Assembly (NCBI GenBank): GCA_016199985.1
Contig: JACQFQ010000004.1
Coordinates: forward strand, 167,570-231,569
Length of the DNA: 64,000 nucleotides
Direction of reading: 5' to 3'
Source of the DNA: Verrucomicrobiota bacterium
Lineage (GTDB): Bacteria > Verrucomicrobiota > Verrucomicrobiia > Limisphaerales > UBA11320
The notes under the pieces: generated by a model
Database searches by the model: none
Seen by the model: the letters and a program-made list of their open reading frames with translations, nothing else
Told to the model about the DNA's origin: nothing
Part shown: piece by piece, positions 52,929 through 60,998 of the stretch
Numbering within the stretch: position 1 is the first letter of the stretch
Layout of the letters: every line of letters starts with the position of its first letter
Translations under genes and position numbers: made by a program

Positions 52929-53101
52929 CGCAGGAGGGCCTGCGTCCACATCCCCCAGTAACTGGTTTCATCCTCACAAGCGAGGCTCAATGCACGCCTC
53001 GGAGACCGGTGAAAGCGTGCGCCGAAGCAAGATCGGAAGGAAGAGGGGGTGCGTTTGGTTGTTTGGGTTGGGCGGGCATCCTTTGGATGCCCGCTTTTTT
53101 T
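52929..53101 (+). ncRNA. Candidate structured non-coding RNA with strong terminator
   Basis: Between two minus-strand genes a plus-strand series of hairpins is visible: CGCAGG/CCTGCG (52929-52944); CCAG/CTGG; a two-tier stem GCACGC...GCGTGC (52992-53020) enclosing CGG/CCG; CCGA/TCGG (53022-53036); then a purine-rich run and a perfect terminator. No plus-strand gene ends here, so the terminator implies an unannotated transcript. The GGAAGGAAG stretch recalls SRP RNA, but the surrounding bases do not match that consensus. The upstream end and promoter are not determined. Confidence 0.45.
53072..53101 (+). terminator. Strong intrinsic terminator
   Basis: GCGGGCATCC (53072-53081), loop TTT, GGATGCCCGC (53085-53094), then seven T residues. 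It is a perfect 10-bp stem. No T-run follows on the minus strand, so it ends a plus-strand transcript. Confidence 0.9.
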
Positions 53102-53136
53102 ATGACAACGCCAAGGGTCGTCACGCCGCGCTCGAA

Positions 53137-53541
53137 TCACGGATTGCTGGTCACTCGACTCCACTCCAGGCCCTGGGCCTCGGCGTAGCGGGCAAAAGCC
53201 TTCTGATTCTGCATCAGCACCCCACGAACCACGCTGGAATCATCGGCCCGGCTCATGAAAGGAGTGAAATTGGGGATAATCCCGACCTGCTTGTTCGCAT
53301 AGGTCAGGGCAAACACCGCTTCGGCAAAGGCGACGTAGGGCAGATCTTTGTAAGCTCCGTCGGCAAAATCTTCCACCGCGTCCGCGAGGAATTCCAGCTG
53401 GTCGACCAAGTGCGGGAACAGGGGCGCGTTAATCTGAGTGAACTCCACCTTCCAGATGGGCAGCTGCCTCAAAACTTTCTCCACCACGGTTGGAGTAATC
53501 TGCGCGGCGCCATGATTCAAAAAGGTGACAATTTCAGACAT
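53137..53541 (-). CDS. Small hypothetical protein, distantly DUF1232/YkvA-like
   Basis: A 134-residue protein from ATG 53541, with a modest AGG Shine-Dalgarno. It is largely helical. The segment FALTYANKQVGIIPNFTPF followed by DDSSVV resembles the IPDFIP...DD pattern of DUF1232 (YkvA) proteins, but the match is weak. It follows fmt by about 55 bases on the same strand and is probably in the same operon. Function unknown. Confidence 0.65.
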   Translation of the reverse strand: MSEIVTFLNHGAAQITPTVVEKVLRQLPIWKVEFTQINAPLFPHLVDQLEFLADAVEDFADGAYKDLPYVAFAEAVFALTYANKQVGIIPNFTPFMSRADDSSVVRGVLMQNQKAFARYAEAQGLEWSRVTSNP

Positions 53542-53597
53542 GCGCCTGAGGTTAAGCACGCTGCCCCTCGAGTGACAACGGCTTTATCGCGGTTTCG

Positions 53598-54587
53598 TCA
53601 GCCCTTTTCCGAGCCCGTAGCCCCGGTTTCCTGGATCCCTTCGATCTCCAACCGCTCTCCGGGCGCAAAACCAGTCCCCAACAAGAACTCGCGAGCCGGC
53701 AACCTCTTTCCCCCTTCGCGCTGCAACGACAGGATTTGAAGCGCCCCAACGCCGCAGGCCACCCACAGCCCCGAGGGGTCCGCTTTGAGGATTTCGCCAG
53801 GAGCTAAGACCGCCTCGTCCTGCACGGCGGCCTCCCAAACCTTGATCCTCATCCGCCCCGACGCGGTTGTATGGTGGAAGAACGCTCCCGGCCAGGGAAC
53901 AAGGCCACGAACCCGATTCCACAGAGTCCGCGCTGGCAGTCGCCAATCCAACAGGCCGTCCCCTTTCTCAATCTTCCGCGCGTAGGTGACGCCTTCGGAG
54001 GGCTGCGGCGTCGGATGGATTTCACCTCGCACCCACGCCGGAAGAAAGGTCGCCAACAACTCGGCGCCCATCACGGCCAGCCGATCGTGCAAAGTTTGCG
54101 CATTGTCCGCCGGCTCAATGATCGTCTCCCGAGTCGCGAGGATGGGGCCTGTGTCCAAGCCCTCGTCCATGAGCATCAGAGTGACGCCGGTTTTCTCGTC
54201 GCCGCTCAGGATCGACCACTGGATGGGAGCCGCGCCGCGATGCCGGGGGAGGAGCGAGGTGTGGACGTTGAGACATCGGTGCCGCGGGATCTCGAGAAGC
54301 GCGCGAGGGAGGATTTGTCCGTAGGCCGCCACCACGATGAGATCGGGCGCAAGGGCCCTGAGTTCCGAAAGCGACGCCTCGCTACGGATGCGTTCGGGTT
54401 GGAGAACTTTGAGCCGCGCTTCCAGGGCCGCAGCCTTCACCGGCGACGGCTGGAGCTGGAGCTTCCGCCCCTGCGGACGATCGGGCATCGTGACAACCCC
54501 CACGATTTCCAGCGTCGGATCCGTCAACAGCGCCCGCAAACTCGCGACTGCCAACTCCGCCGTGCCCACGAACAAAACGCGCATCAT
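53598..54587 (-). CDS. fmt: Methionyl-tRNA formyltransferase
   Basis: A 329-residue enzyme adding a formyl group to initiator Met-tRNA from 10-formyltetrahydrofolate. The N-terminal Rossmann-like domain has MRVLFVGTAELAV, MPDRPQGRK, and the catalytic-site motif LNVHTSLLPRHRGAAPIQW, then MDEGLDTGPIL. The C-terminal OB-like domain has WPGAFFHH. I choose ATG 54587 with a GGAGGG sequence upstream; an in-frame TTG lies at 54593. It lies just after the DUF167 gene and before the DUF1232-like gene. Confidence 0.95.
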   Translation of the reverse strand: MMRVLFVGTAELAVASLRALLTDPTLEIVGVVTMPDRPQGRKLQLQPSPVKAAALEARLKVLQPERIRSEASLSELRALAPDLIVVAAYGQILPRALLEIPRHRCLNVHTSLLPRHRGAAPIQWSILSGDEKTGVTLMLMDEGLDTGPILATRETIIEPADNAQTLHDRLAVMGAELLATFLPAWVRGEIHPTPQPSEGVTYARKIEKGDGLLDWRLPARTLWNRVRGLVPWPGAFFHHTTASGRMRIKVWEAAVQDEAVLAPGEILKADPSGLWVACGVGALQILSLQREGGKRLPAREFLLGTGFAPGERLEIEGIQETGATGSEKG

Positions 54588-54593
54588 CGCCAA

Positions 54594-54890
54594 TCACCCT
54601 CCCAGTTTCCCGGCCACCGCCGCCGCGGTGAGGCCGTGGATTCGCACCACTTTGTTTCGCGAGGTTCCGCCACGAACCAGCTCGATGGCGCCCCGCGGGC
54701 AATCCAGGGTCTCCGCCAGCAATGCCACCACCGCCGCGTTGGCGGCTGCGTCGACAGGCGGCGCGGTCACTCTCATCTTCAAATAGCCGTCCGCGACCGG
54801 CCCCACCTCGTTCTTTGAAGAGCGCGGCTGGACTCTCAGGTTCAATGACACGCCCCCGGTGAAGGGCAATATCCAGGATTCCGTCGACAT
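54594..54890 (-). CDS. DUF167 (YggU) family protein
   Basis: A 98-residue protein from ATG 54890 (an upstream TTG at 54923 is less likely). It has the DUF167 pattern: LNLRVQPRSSKNEV, YLKMRVTAPPVDAAANAAVV and a closing SRNKVVRIHGL. Function of this widespread family is unknown. It precedes fmt by a few bases on the same strand, so they are co-transcribed. Confidence 0.92.
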   Translation of the reverse strand: MSTESWILPFTGGVSLNLRVQPRSSKNEVGPVADGYLKMRVTAPPVDAAANAAVVALLAETLDCPRGAIELVRGGTSRNKVVRIHGLTAAAVAGKLGG

Positions 54891-55017
54891 GACTGAGCCC
54901 GACAGTGACAAGCCACGATTCAAATAGCAATCGGGGGCGATAGTCCTCGCTCGGAATGCGCGAGAACATCGCGTTTTTTCTTCGTGTCTTCAGGGCTTCG
55001 TATGCCAACTCTTCCAT

Positions 55018-57189
55018 GTGCTTCGCTTTTGCGCCCTATCGCTTCTACTCTGCGGCGGCCTCTCCGGGCCGCTGCCAGCCGCGGTGGAATCCGCCAGCCA
55101 AAGCGAGCCCAGCTCCGTTCGTATGAAGACCTCCTCGCACACCCCCACGCACACCAATCGACTCGCGCTGCAAAAGTCTCCCTACCTCCTCCAGCACCAG
55201 AACAATCCGGTCGACTGGTATCCGTGGGGCGCGGAGGCCTTCGAGAAAGCCAAGGCGGAGAACAAGGCCATCTTTCTCAGCATCGGATACTCCACCTGCC
55301 ACTGGTGCCATGTCATGGAACGCGAGTCGTTCGAGAACGAAGCCATCGCGAAGATCCTGAACGATCACTTTGTGTGCATCAAAGTCGATCGCGAGGAACG
55401 CCCGGACGTCGACAAGATCTACATGACTTTCGTTCAAGCCATGACCGGCAGCGGCGGATGGCCGTTGAACGTTTTCATCCTCCCGGATCTGAAGCCGTTC
55501 TTTGGCGGGACGTATTGGCCGCCTGAGAGAAAATACGGACGCGCCAGCTTCCCCGACATTCTCGGCCAGGTCCAGAAAGCCTGGACCGAACAGCGCGAGC
55601 GGGTCGTCGACTCCTCCAAGAGCCTCCACGCGCAGCTCGAAGGACTCGTCGCCCGCGAGTCCACGAACGACATCACGCTCACCGCCGCGGACCTGCATCA
55701 GGCGGGCGAGTCGTTCAAGGAAGGCTACGACTCGAAGAACGGCGGATTCGGCGGCGCGCCCAAATTCCCCACGCCCAGCCATCCCTCGTTCCTCCTCCGC
55801 TATGGCGTCCGCTTCAACGACAGCGCGGCGGTCCGGATGGCGCTGCACACCTGCGAGAAGATGGCGGCGGGCGGGATCTACGATCAATTGGGCGGAGGGT
55901 TCTCGCGCTACTCCGTCGACGCCCAATGGCTCGTGCCGCATTTCGAGAAAATGTTGTACGACAACGCGCAGCTCGTGCCGCTTTTCCTCGACGCTCAGCT
56001 CGTGGCCAACGATCCGCGGTTCGGCGCCGTGGCTCGCGACATCATTCGCTACGTGCTGCGCGACATGACCCACCCCGAAGGCGGATTCTACTCCGCCGAG
56101 GACGCCGACAGCGAAGGCAAGGAAGGCAAGTTCTACTGCTGGACAGAAGCTGAAATGAAGGACCTGCTCGCCGCGGCGGAGTTCAAGACAGCCGAGCGCT
56201 ATTTCGGAATCACCGCCCAAGGCAATTTCCACGACCATAGCGACCCCGACGCCTTGAAGGGACAGAATGTCCTGAGCCAGGCGCATCCGGAGCTCTCCGC
56301 GGAAGCCCAGAAGCTGCTCGCGTCGGCGAAGGAAAAGATGTTCGCGGCTCGCTCCCGGCGGGTGCGGCCCCACCTGGATGACAAAGTGCTCGCCTCGTGG
56401 AACGGCCTCATGCTCGGCGCGCTGGCGAGAGCTTACGCCGTGCTCGGCGACCCGACGTATCGAGTCGCCGCCGAGAAGAATCTCCAGTTCATCCAGGCGC
56501 GGCTCTGGGACTCGAAGACCGCCACGCTTTACCATCGCTGGCGCGACGGGCATCGTGATCAGACGCAATTGCAGGAGTCGTACGCCTTCCTCCTCCATGG
56601 CGTCCTGGAGCTCTATCAGGCCACGCTCGATCCCGCGCAGCTCGAATTCGCCGTGGCGCTGGCCGATTCGATGATGCGTCGCTTTTACGATCCAAAGGAA
56701 GGGGGATTCTGGCAGGCGCCGGAAGGGACGGCGGATCTTATTTTGCGAGTGAAGGAGGACTACGACGGCGCGGAGCCCTCCGGAAACTCGGTGGCCGTCG
56801 GAGCTCTGCTACGGCTGGCGGCGATCACCGACCGAAAGGATTTCCGGGAAGCCGCGGACAAGACCCTCCGCCTCTTCGCTCTGCGCCTCAAGCGACAGCC
56901 CCACGCGGCGGGCAATCTGCTGATGGGATTGGATTTCGCGCAAGAGCAGCCTCAGAGGGTCGTCATCGCCGGCGACCGCTCCTCGGCGGCGTTTCAGAAG
57001 ATGATCCACGGCGCGCATCAGGTCTACGAGCCCAACAAAGTGGTGCTCGGGACTGAAGGCCCTGTCGAGCCCTTCGCGCGCACGCTCAAGCCGACGGGCG
57101 ACAAACCGACCGCCTACGTCTGCGCCGGCGCCCACTGCAAACCGCCCGTCACGGATCCCGACGCCGTGTCGAAGAGCCTGAAGAGGTAG
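55018..57189 (+). CDS. Thioredoxin-domain protein YyaL (DUF255 / SPATA20 family)
   Basis: A 723-residue protein from GTG 55018. The first ~22 residues are a possible signal peptide ([14 protein letters not shown]). Residues 45-210 form the DUF255 thioredoxin-like domain ([18 protein letters not shown]; the CHWCH motif in [27 protein letters not shown]). The rest is an alpha/alpha toroid like those of N-acylglucosamine epimerases ([40 protein letters not shown]). Function is uncertain; a signal peptide is unusual for the family and would place it outside the cytoplasm. It converges with the sigma-factor gene. Confidence 0.92.
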   Translation: MLRFCALSLLLCGGLSGPLPAAVESASQSEPSSVRMKTSSHTPTHTNRLALQKSPYLLQHQNNPVDWYPWGAEAFEKAKAENKAIFLSIGYSTCHWCHVMERESFENEAIAKILNDHFVCIKVDREERPDVDKIYMTFVQAMTGSGGWPLNVFILPDLKPFFGGTYWPPERKYGRASFPDILGQVQKAWTEQRERVVDSSKSLHAQLEGLVARESTNDITLTAADLHQAGESFKEGYDSKNGGFGGAPKFPTPSHPSFLLRYGVRFNDSAAVRMALHTCEKMAAGGIYDQLGGGFSRYSVDAQWLVPHFEKMLYDNAQLVPLFLDAQLVANDPRFGAVARDIIRYVLRDMTHPEGGFYSAEDADSEGKEGKFYCWTEAEMKDLLAAAEFKTAERYFGITAQGNFHDHSDPDALKGQNVLSQAHPELSAEAQKLLASAKEKMFAARSRRVRPHLDDKVLASWNGLMLGALARAYAVLGDPTYRVAAEKNLQFIQARLWDSKTATLYHRWRDGHRDQTQLQESYAFLLHGVLELYQATLDPAQLEFAVALADSMMRRFYDPKEGGFWQAPEGTADLILRVKEDYDGAEPSGNSVAVGALLRLAAITDRKDFREAADKTLRLFALRLKRQPHAAGNLLMGLDFAQEQPQRVVIAGDRSSAAFQKMIHGAHQVYEPNKVVLGTEGPVEPFARTLKPTGDKPTAYVCAGAHCKPPVTDPDAVSKSLKR

Positions 57190-57206
57190 CGCGACGAACC
57201 GCTTCG

Positions 57207-57962
57207 TCAGCGCTCAAGCGTGCTGAGGAGATGCCGCACCTCGCTCTCCAGTTCGTCAGGGCTCGCGACAGTGCGCGCGATTTCAACGTACATGAGATCG
57301 CGGCACTTTTCCCGCAGCCGGTGGACCGCCACCGCCACCGCGTTGGTCGTCATGCCCAGCTTCGCCGCCGGCGCCGCGTAGTCGCGGAACCCGGTGTCGT
57401 CCGTGAGAAAAGCCTTCAAGGCGTCGAACTGCCCGCCCTTCCCCGCCGCGACGCATTCCTCGCGCAACTGCAGCAGCACCTGGTCGTAGAGGGTGAGAAA
57501 CCACTGCCGCGTGAACAGCTTTTCGGGAGGCATGTCCACGGTGGGCTCGTTCTGAAATCGAGTTTCGGGATCCTCGTCGTCGAGCGAGAAGATGACCTGT
57601 CCCCCGCCCCGCTTCTGGGCGTTGGCTCGCTTCCGCGCGTCGAGGAGGAAGTGGTCCAGCGCGGCGAGGAGGAAGGAGCGGAACTTGCCCTTGGTGCGAT
57701 CCGCGGAGCCGAGATAATTCTCGCGGATGATGCGATAGAAAAAGTCCTGGGTGAGATCCTGGGCGTTGTCGGCGTCGAAGCCGCGGCGTCGGACATGGGC
57801 GTACAGCGGATACCAGTAGCTGCGACACAGTTTCTCGAGAGCGGCTTGGGCGGCGTCGGCATTGCCCTCGCGAGCGGCGATAAGATTGGTCCACGATGTG
57901 GCGCTAAACTGCGCCCATCGATCGCGATCGAATCCGGGAGACTGATCACTGGGTTCCGGCAT
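57207..57962 (-). CDS. RNA polymerase sigma factor, ECF-like
   Basis: A 251-residue sigma factor starting at ATG 57962. Region 2 has ADNAQDLTQDFFYRIIRENY and KGKFRSFLLAALDHFLLDAR; region 4 has DYAAPAAKLGMTTNAVAVAV followed by HRLREKCRDLM. The long linker between regions 2 and 4 (about 60 residues) is typical of PVC-type ECF sigma factors. The frame remains open back to 58298, but that extension reads through tRNA-Tyr and is not coding. No anti-sigma factor or kinase gene is adjacent. Target genes unknown. Confidence 0.9.
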   Translation of the reverse strand: MPEPSDQSPGFDRDRWAQFSATSWTNLIAAREGNADAAQAALEKLCRSYWYPLYAHVRRRGFDADNAQDLTQDFFYRIIRENYLGSADRTKGKFRSFLLAALDHFLLDARKRANAQKRGGGQVIFSLDDEDPETRFQNEPTVDMPPEKLFTRQWFLTLYDQVLLQLREECVAAGKGGQFDALKAFLTDDTGFRDYAAPAAKLGMTTNAVAVAVHRLREKCRDLMYVEIARTVASPDELESEVRHLLSTLER

Positions 57963-58171
57963 GGATGAACGGGCCGAGGCCCGTGATGAGAGTGAACGCC
58001 CGATCATCGCCAGTGGCGAGAAGAAATCGCCCGATCCTGTCGCCCGTCCGTCCCGACGAGCGGCTGAAGAATGCGGTGGGGAAGGGACGCATGAACAGAG
58101 GTTCCAAAGCTCCGTCCCATTCGCGTTCGTTCGCGCATTTCGGGGGCGCCCTCCGCCTCTTCTGAATAAAA

Positions 58172-58257
58172 TGGTGGTAGGAACTGGATTCGAACCAGTG
58201 AAGGCGTAAGCCAGCAGATTTACAGTCTGCCCCCGTTGGCCACTTGGGTATCCTACC
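58172..58257 (-). tRNA. tRNA-Tyr (GTA)
   Basis: A class II tRNA with a long variable arm. The acceptor stem pairs GGTAGGA (58257-58251) with TCCTACC (58082-based complement at 58076-58082 is not involved; the 3' strand is 58182-58176). Discriminator A is at 58175 and CCA is encoded (58174-58172). The anticodon GTA lies at 58223-58221 in CTGTAAA. The TPsiC arm contains GGTTCGAATCC. It precedes the sigma-factor gene on the same strand. Confidence 0.97.
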
Positions 58258-58394
58258 GACCAGCCAATTGCCCACGCCGTAGCGAAAAGCGGCGGCATTA
58301 AGCCAAAGCCGCTCCGCCTTTGTCAATCCACCTTGTCCGAACAGCGCATTTCGACTACCACCATCGCCGGCGACACCACGTCCCCAGAGGGAAA

Positions 58395-59210
58395 ATGGAT
58401 TCTGACATCACGTCCCGGTTCAGCGGCGTCCTGCGACTCTACGGACCGCAGGCCTGCGCCCGGCTCCGCTCCGCCCACATCGCGGTCGTGGGAATCGGCG
58501 GCGTCGGATCGTGGGCGGTCGAGGCCCTCGCGCGATCGGGCGTTGGACGCCTGACCCTGATCGACCTCGACGATATTTGCGTCACCAACATCAATCGCCA
58601 GATCCACGCCACAACCCAGACCGTGGGGATGTCCAAGGTGGAGGTGATGGCCGAACGGGCGCGCGCGGTCTACCCCGACTGCCATGTCGATGCCATCGGC
58701 CGCTTCTTCAACGCCCACAGCGCCCACGAAATCCTCAGCGCCGACTTTTCGATGGTCATGGACGCGATCGATGGAGCGGGGAACAAAAGCCTGTTGATCG
58801 CGGAATGTCGCAGGAGGGGGCTGGCGATCATCGTGTCCGGAAGCGCGGGAGGACGCGTCGATCCCACGCGAATTCGAACCGCCGATCTCGCGCTCACCAC
58901 TCACGACCGATTGCTGGCGGATGTGCGCCGCCGGCTCCGGCACGACCACGGGTTTCCCTCGACGGACGACCCTTGGGGAATCCCCGCCGTCTACACCACG
59001 GAGCTGGCGCGTCCCCCGGAGGTGGAAGATTGCGTGACGAACAATAACGGGGCGAACACGACGGCGGCAACCGCGCGAGCCGATCGGCTGAACTGCGAGG
59101 CGGGGATGGGGTCATCGGTCTGCGTGACGGGCGCCTTCGGATTCGCCGCGGCGTCCCTGGCGATCGCCCACATCGTCCGAGACGGCCGCGCGTCCCCAGC
59201 CACCCCGTGA
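58395..59210 (+). CDS. tcdA: tRNA threonylcarbamoyladenosine dehydratase (TcdA/CsdL, ThiF family)
   Basis: A 271-residue E1-like enzyme that cyclises t6A37 in tRNA to ct6A using ATP. The nucleotide-binding motif is AVVGIGGVGSWAVEALARSG; then LIDLDDICVTNINRQIHA, MDAIDGAGNKSLLIAECRRR and the C-terminal SSVCVTGAFGFAAASLA. ATG 58395 is preceded by AGAGGG at good spacing; an in-frame upstream start (58320) is unlikely. In some bacteria TcdA works with a SufE/SufS-like pair (CsdE/CsdA). SufS/SufE are encoded elsewhere in this window. Confidence 0.9.
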   Translation: MDSDITSRFSGVLRLYGPQACARLRSAHIAVVGIGGVGSWAVEALARSGVGRLTLIDLDDICVTNINRQIHATTQTVGMSKVEVMAERARAVYPDCHVDAIGRFFNAHSAHEILSADFSMVMDAIDGAGNKSLLIAECRRRGLAIIVSGSAGGRVDPTRIRTADLALTTHDRLLADVRRRLRHDHGFPSTDDPWGIPAVYTTELARPPEVEDCVTNNNGANTTAATARADRLNCEAGMGSSVCVTGAFGFAAASLAIAHIVRDGRASPATP

Positions 59211-59457
59211 GCCGCGTCTGCCCGCTTTGGAACTCGATCGAGGATGCCTTTGCCCTGCCTCAACCAGAAAAGTTGCGCGTTCTGGTGAGCGACGAGGAGT
59301 GGATCCCCTCGTACATACGGACCCGCACGCTGACTGAGCAGGAACCTCGGAGATTGCCTGCCACCTCTCCAACCGTCAGCATGTCTCGGATGCCCGCGCC
59401 CGCGCCATCTACAAAATCCACACGACTCGGCAACGCCAGTCCCTAGCTTTCGCTCCC

Positions 59458-59802
59458 ATGTACGAACCACGAACACAAAAACCTCTCCCTCGCTCGAGCT
59501 TCGCCAGGCGGCTGGTCCTGCACGTAGCCGCCGCGGCCCTCCTTCTCGCCTTTTCACTCGGAGTGGGCATGTGGGGCTATAGCTCGTTCGAGAAACTGAG
59601 CCCAATCGACGCCTTCTTGAACGCGGCCATGCTCCTGGGAGGCATGGGCCCGGTCGATTCGCCGGCCACAGAGGGCGGCAAATTGTTCGCGGGGATCTAC
59701 GCGCTCTACGCCGGGTTGGTCTTCATCCTCGCCGCCGCGCTGATCCTTACGCCCATAGCCCATCGGGCCCTCCACAAGTTCCACTGCGATTCGAAGGTGT
59801 GA
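59458..59802 (+). CDS. Two-helix membrane protein resembling a potassium-channel pore, filter altered
   Basis: A 114-residue protein. Two membrane helices (about 18-40 and 75-100) flank a re-entrant-like segment. The pattern DAFLNAAMLLGGMGPVDSP followed by GGKLFAGIYALYAGLVFIL resembles the Ion_trans_2 pore (pore helix, TVGYGD filter, then a P and a GKLF-type second helix). Here the filter position reads M63GPVD67 in place of VGYGD, so potassium selectivity would be lost. It may be a non-conducting relative or an unrelated two-helix protein. No regulatory domain is present. Neighbours give no clue. Confidence 0.65.
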   Translation: MYEPRTQKPLPRSSFARRLVLHVAAAALLLAFSLGVGMWGYSSFEKLSPIDAFLNAAMLLGGMGPVDSPATEGGKLFAGIYALYAGLVFILAAALILTPIAHRALHKFHCDSKV

Positions 59803-59891
59803 GGCAGCCACCCTCTCCCGCAAGTCAGCGACCCAACCTGCATCAGACGTTTTGGCGAAACCTTACGTCCCGTTCGAGTGTCCTTCTTCAC

Positions 59892-60101
59892 ATGCGAGTT
59901 CTCATTTTCTTCATCGCTTGGTGCATTCTCCTCGCGCTGTGCTGGCCGCTGGCGCTGATCGCCCTAGTCCTCGCGCCCCTCGTCTGGCTCGCCTGCCTTC
60001 CCCTGCGCCTCATCGCCATCGCCGTTCATGGAACGTTCGCCCTTATCCACGCGCTCGTCCTCCTTCCGGCGCGGGTGTTGGGATACCGTCCAGGCAAGTG
60101 A
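59892..60101 (+). CDS. Small hydrophobic membrane protein
   Basis: A 69-residue protein from ATG 59892, almost wholly hydrophobic with two predicted membrane helices (LIFFIAWCILLALCWPLAL and a second segment rich in Leu/Ala). It ends LPARVLGYRPGK. I do not recognise a characterised family. The amino-acid composition and clean start argue for a real gene, but it could be spurious. Confidence 0.6.
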   Translation: MRVLIFFIAWCILLALCWPLALIALVLAPLVWLACLPLRLIAIAVHGTFALIHALVLLPARVLGYRPGK

Positions 60102-60143
60102 GGCGCCCGCCACGGGATCCATTGCGCCGTTCTCATATCCACC

Positions 60144-60485
60144 ATGTCCACTCACGCAAACACCATCGCCCAAACGCCCCAACCGCCCTACTACGCGGTC
60201 ATCTTCACGTCGCTCCGCACGGAGGCGGACAAAGGCTACTCTCATATGGCCGAGCGCATGGTCGCGTTGGCGGGGGAGCAGCCGGGATTCCTGGGCGTGG
60301 AGAGCGCCCGGGACGCCAATGGCCTGGGCATCACAGTGTCCTATTGGTCGAGCGAAGAAGCCATCGTGGCATGGAAAGCCCAGACGGAGCACCGGGTCGC
60401 GCAGGAAACAGGTCAACGGGTCTGGTATTCCGACTACCAGCTCCGTGTGGCCCGGGTGGAAAGAACGTATGGGAAGGCACGGTGA
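60144..60485 (+). CDS. Antibiotic biosynthesis monooxygenase (ABM) family protein
   Basis: A 113-residue ferredoxin-like-fold protein. YYAVIFTSLRTEADKGYSHM, EQPGFLGVESARD and the WSSEEAIVAWKAQTEH region match the ABM superfamily, particularly the YqjZ-like group. Members include small cofactor-free monooxygenases and heme-degrading enzymes, but many have no known substrate. No partner genes are adjacent. Confidence 0.85.
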   Translation: MSTHANTIAQTPQPPYYAVIFTSLRTEADKGYSHMAERMVALAGEQPGFLGVESARDANGLGITVSYWSSEEAIVAWKAQTEHRVAQETGQRVWYSDYQLRVARVERTYGKAR

Positions 60486-60568
60486 CTGACCTCCATCCTG
60501 CTCGTTTCTTCCCCCGTTCTTGCGGATAACGCTCGAATGGGTTATCCCGGTTCGCGCGAGAGCGAGCT

Positions 60569-60859
60569 ATGTGGTGGTTGCCGGGGATTTGTCTGGTTGC
60601 GCTTGTGGTGGCCGTGTTCGGGTTCGGTCTAGTCCCGCCCGCGCACGCGAAGACCGTTCTTCGAATGACAAGCGACGGGCTCCGCGTCACTCGCGGCCTC
60701 GTGACCGCGACAGCCAGGGAACACGCCGCGACGATTCTCGCCGAGGCCCGGGTCTCAAAGGGCTTCATTGCGATCGCCCCGGGCAATCGCGTCCTTTTCT
60801 CCAGGAGCATCCCGGCCTCGCTTCACCAGAGACTCAGGAATGTTCTCCTGAATCAATGA
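60569..60859 (+). CDS. Small membrane-anchored protein, DUF3634-like
   Basis: A 96-residue protein with one N-terminal helix (MWWLPGICLVALVVAVFGFG), followed by a compact domain with the pattern RMTSDGLRVTRGLVTATARE and a closing LHQRLRNVLLN. The anchor plus the xxDGxxxVxRG pattern resembles DUF3634. Function unknown. It converges on the serine hydrolase gene. Confidence 0.65.
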   Translation: MWWLPGICLVALVVAVFGFGLVPPAHAKTVLRMTSDGLRVTRGLVTATAREHAATILAEARVSKGFIAIAPGNRVLFSRSIPASLHQRLRNVLLNQ

Positions 60860-60998
60860 GCCGTGGGCGGAGCCTGAGACCTTCGAATCCATTCGCAACC
60901 GTCCGCTCCGCCGAGCTCGAGAGTTCTGCGAGCCGCCACGCAGCCCCGCCTGCTCCCAAAACCGCGCTCAACGGGAGAGGCGGCGCACGGAGTCCGTC

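Noticed and set aside
52998..53036. Sequence CCGGTGAAAGCG and GCCGAAGCAA recalling cobalamin or glycine riboswitches
   Set aside because: The remaining conserved boxes of both riboswitch classes are absent, and no plus-strand gene follows.
53025..53050. GGAAGGAAG stretch suggesting SRP (4.5S) RNA
   Set aside because: The flanking bases do not reproduce the conserved helix 8 sequence, and no long pairing of the ends is visible.
52990..53739. A 249-codon plus-strand frame across the terminator and the DUF1232-like gene
   Set aside because: It is antisense to conserved genes and crosses a strong intrinsic terminator.
57963..58298. N-terminal extension of the sigma-factor frame
   Set aside because: It reads straight through tRNA-Tyr. 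The conserved sigma sequence begins only after ATG 57962.
59207..59446. A 79-codon frame from GTG after tcdA
   Set aside because: No recognisable domain, biased composition and a weak start. The last part in another frame faintly resembles a helix-turn-helix, but a stop interrupts it.
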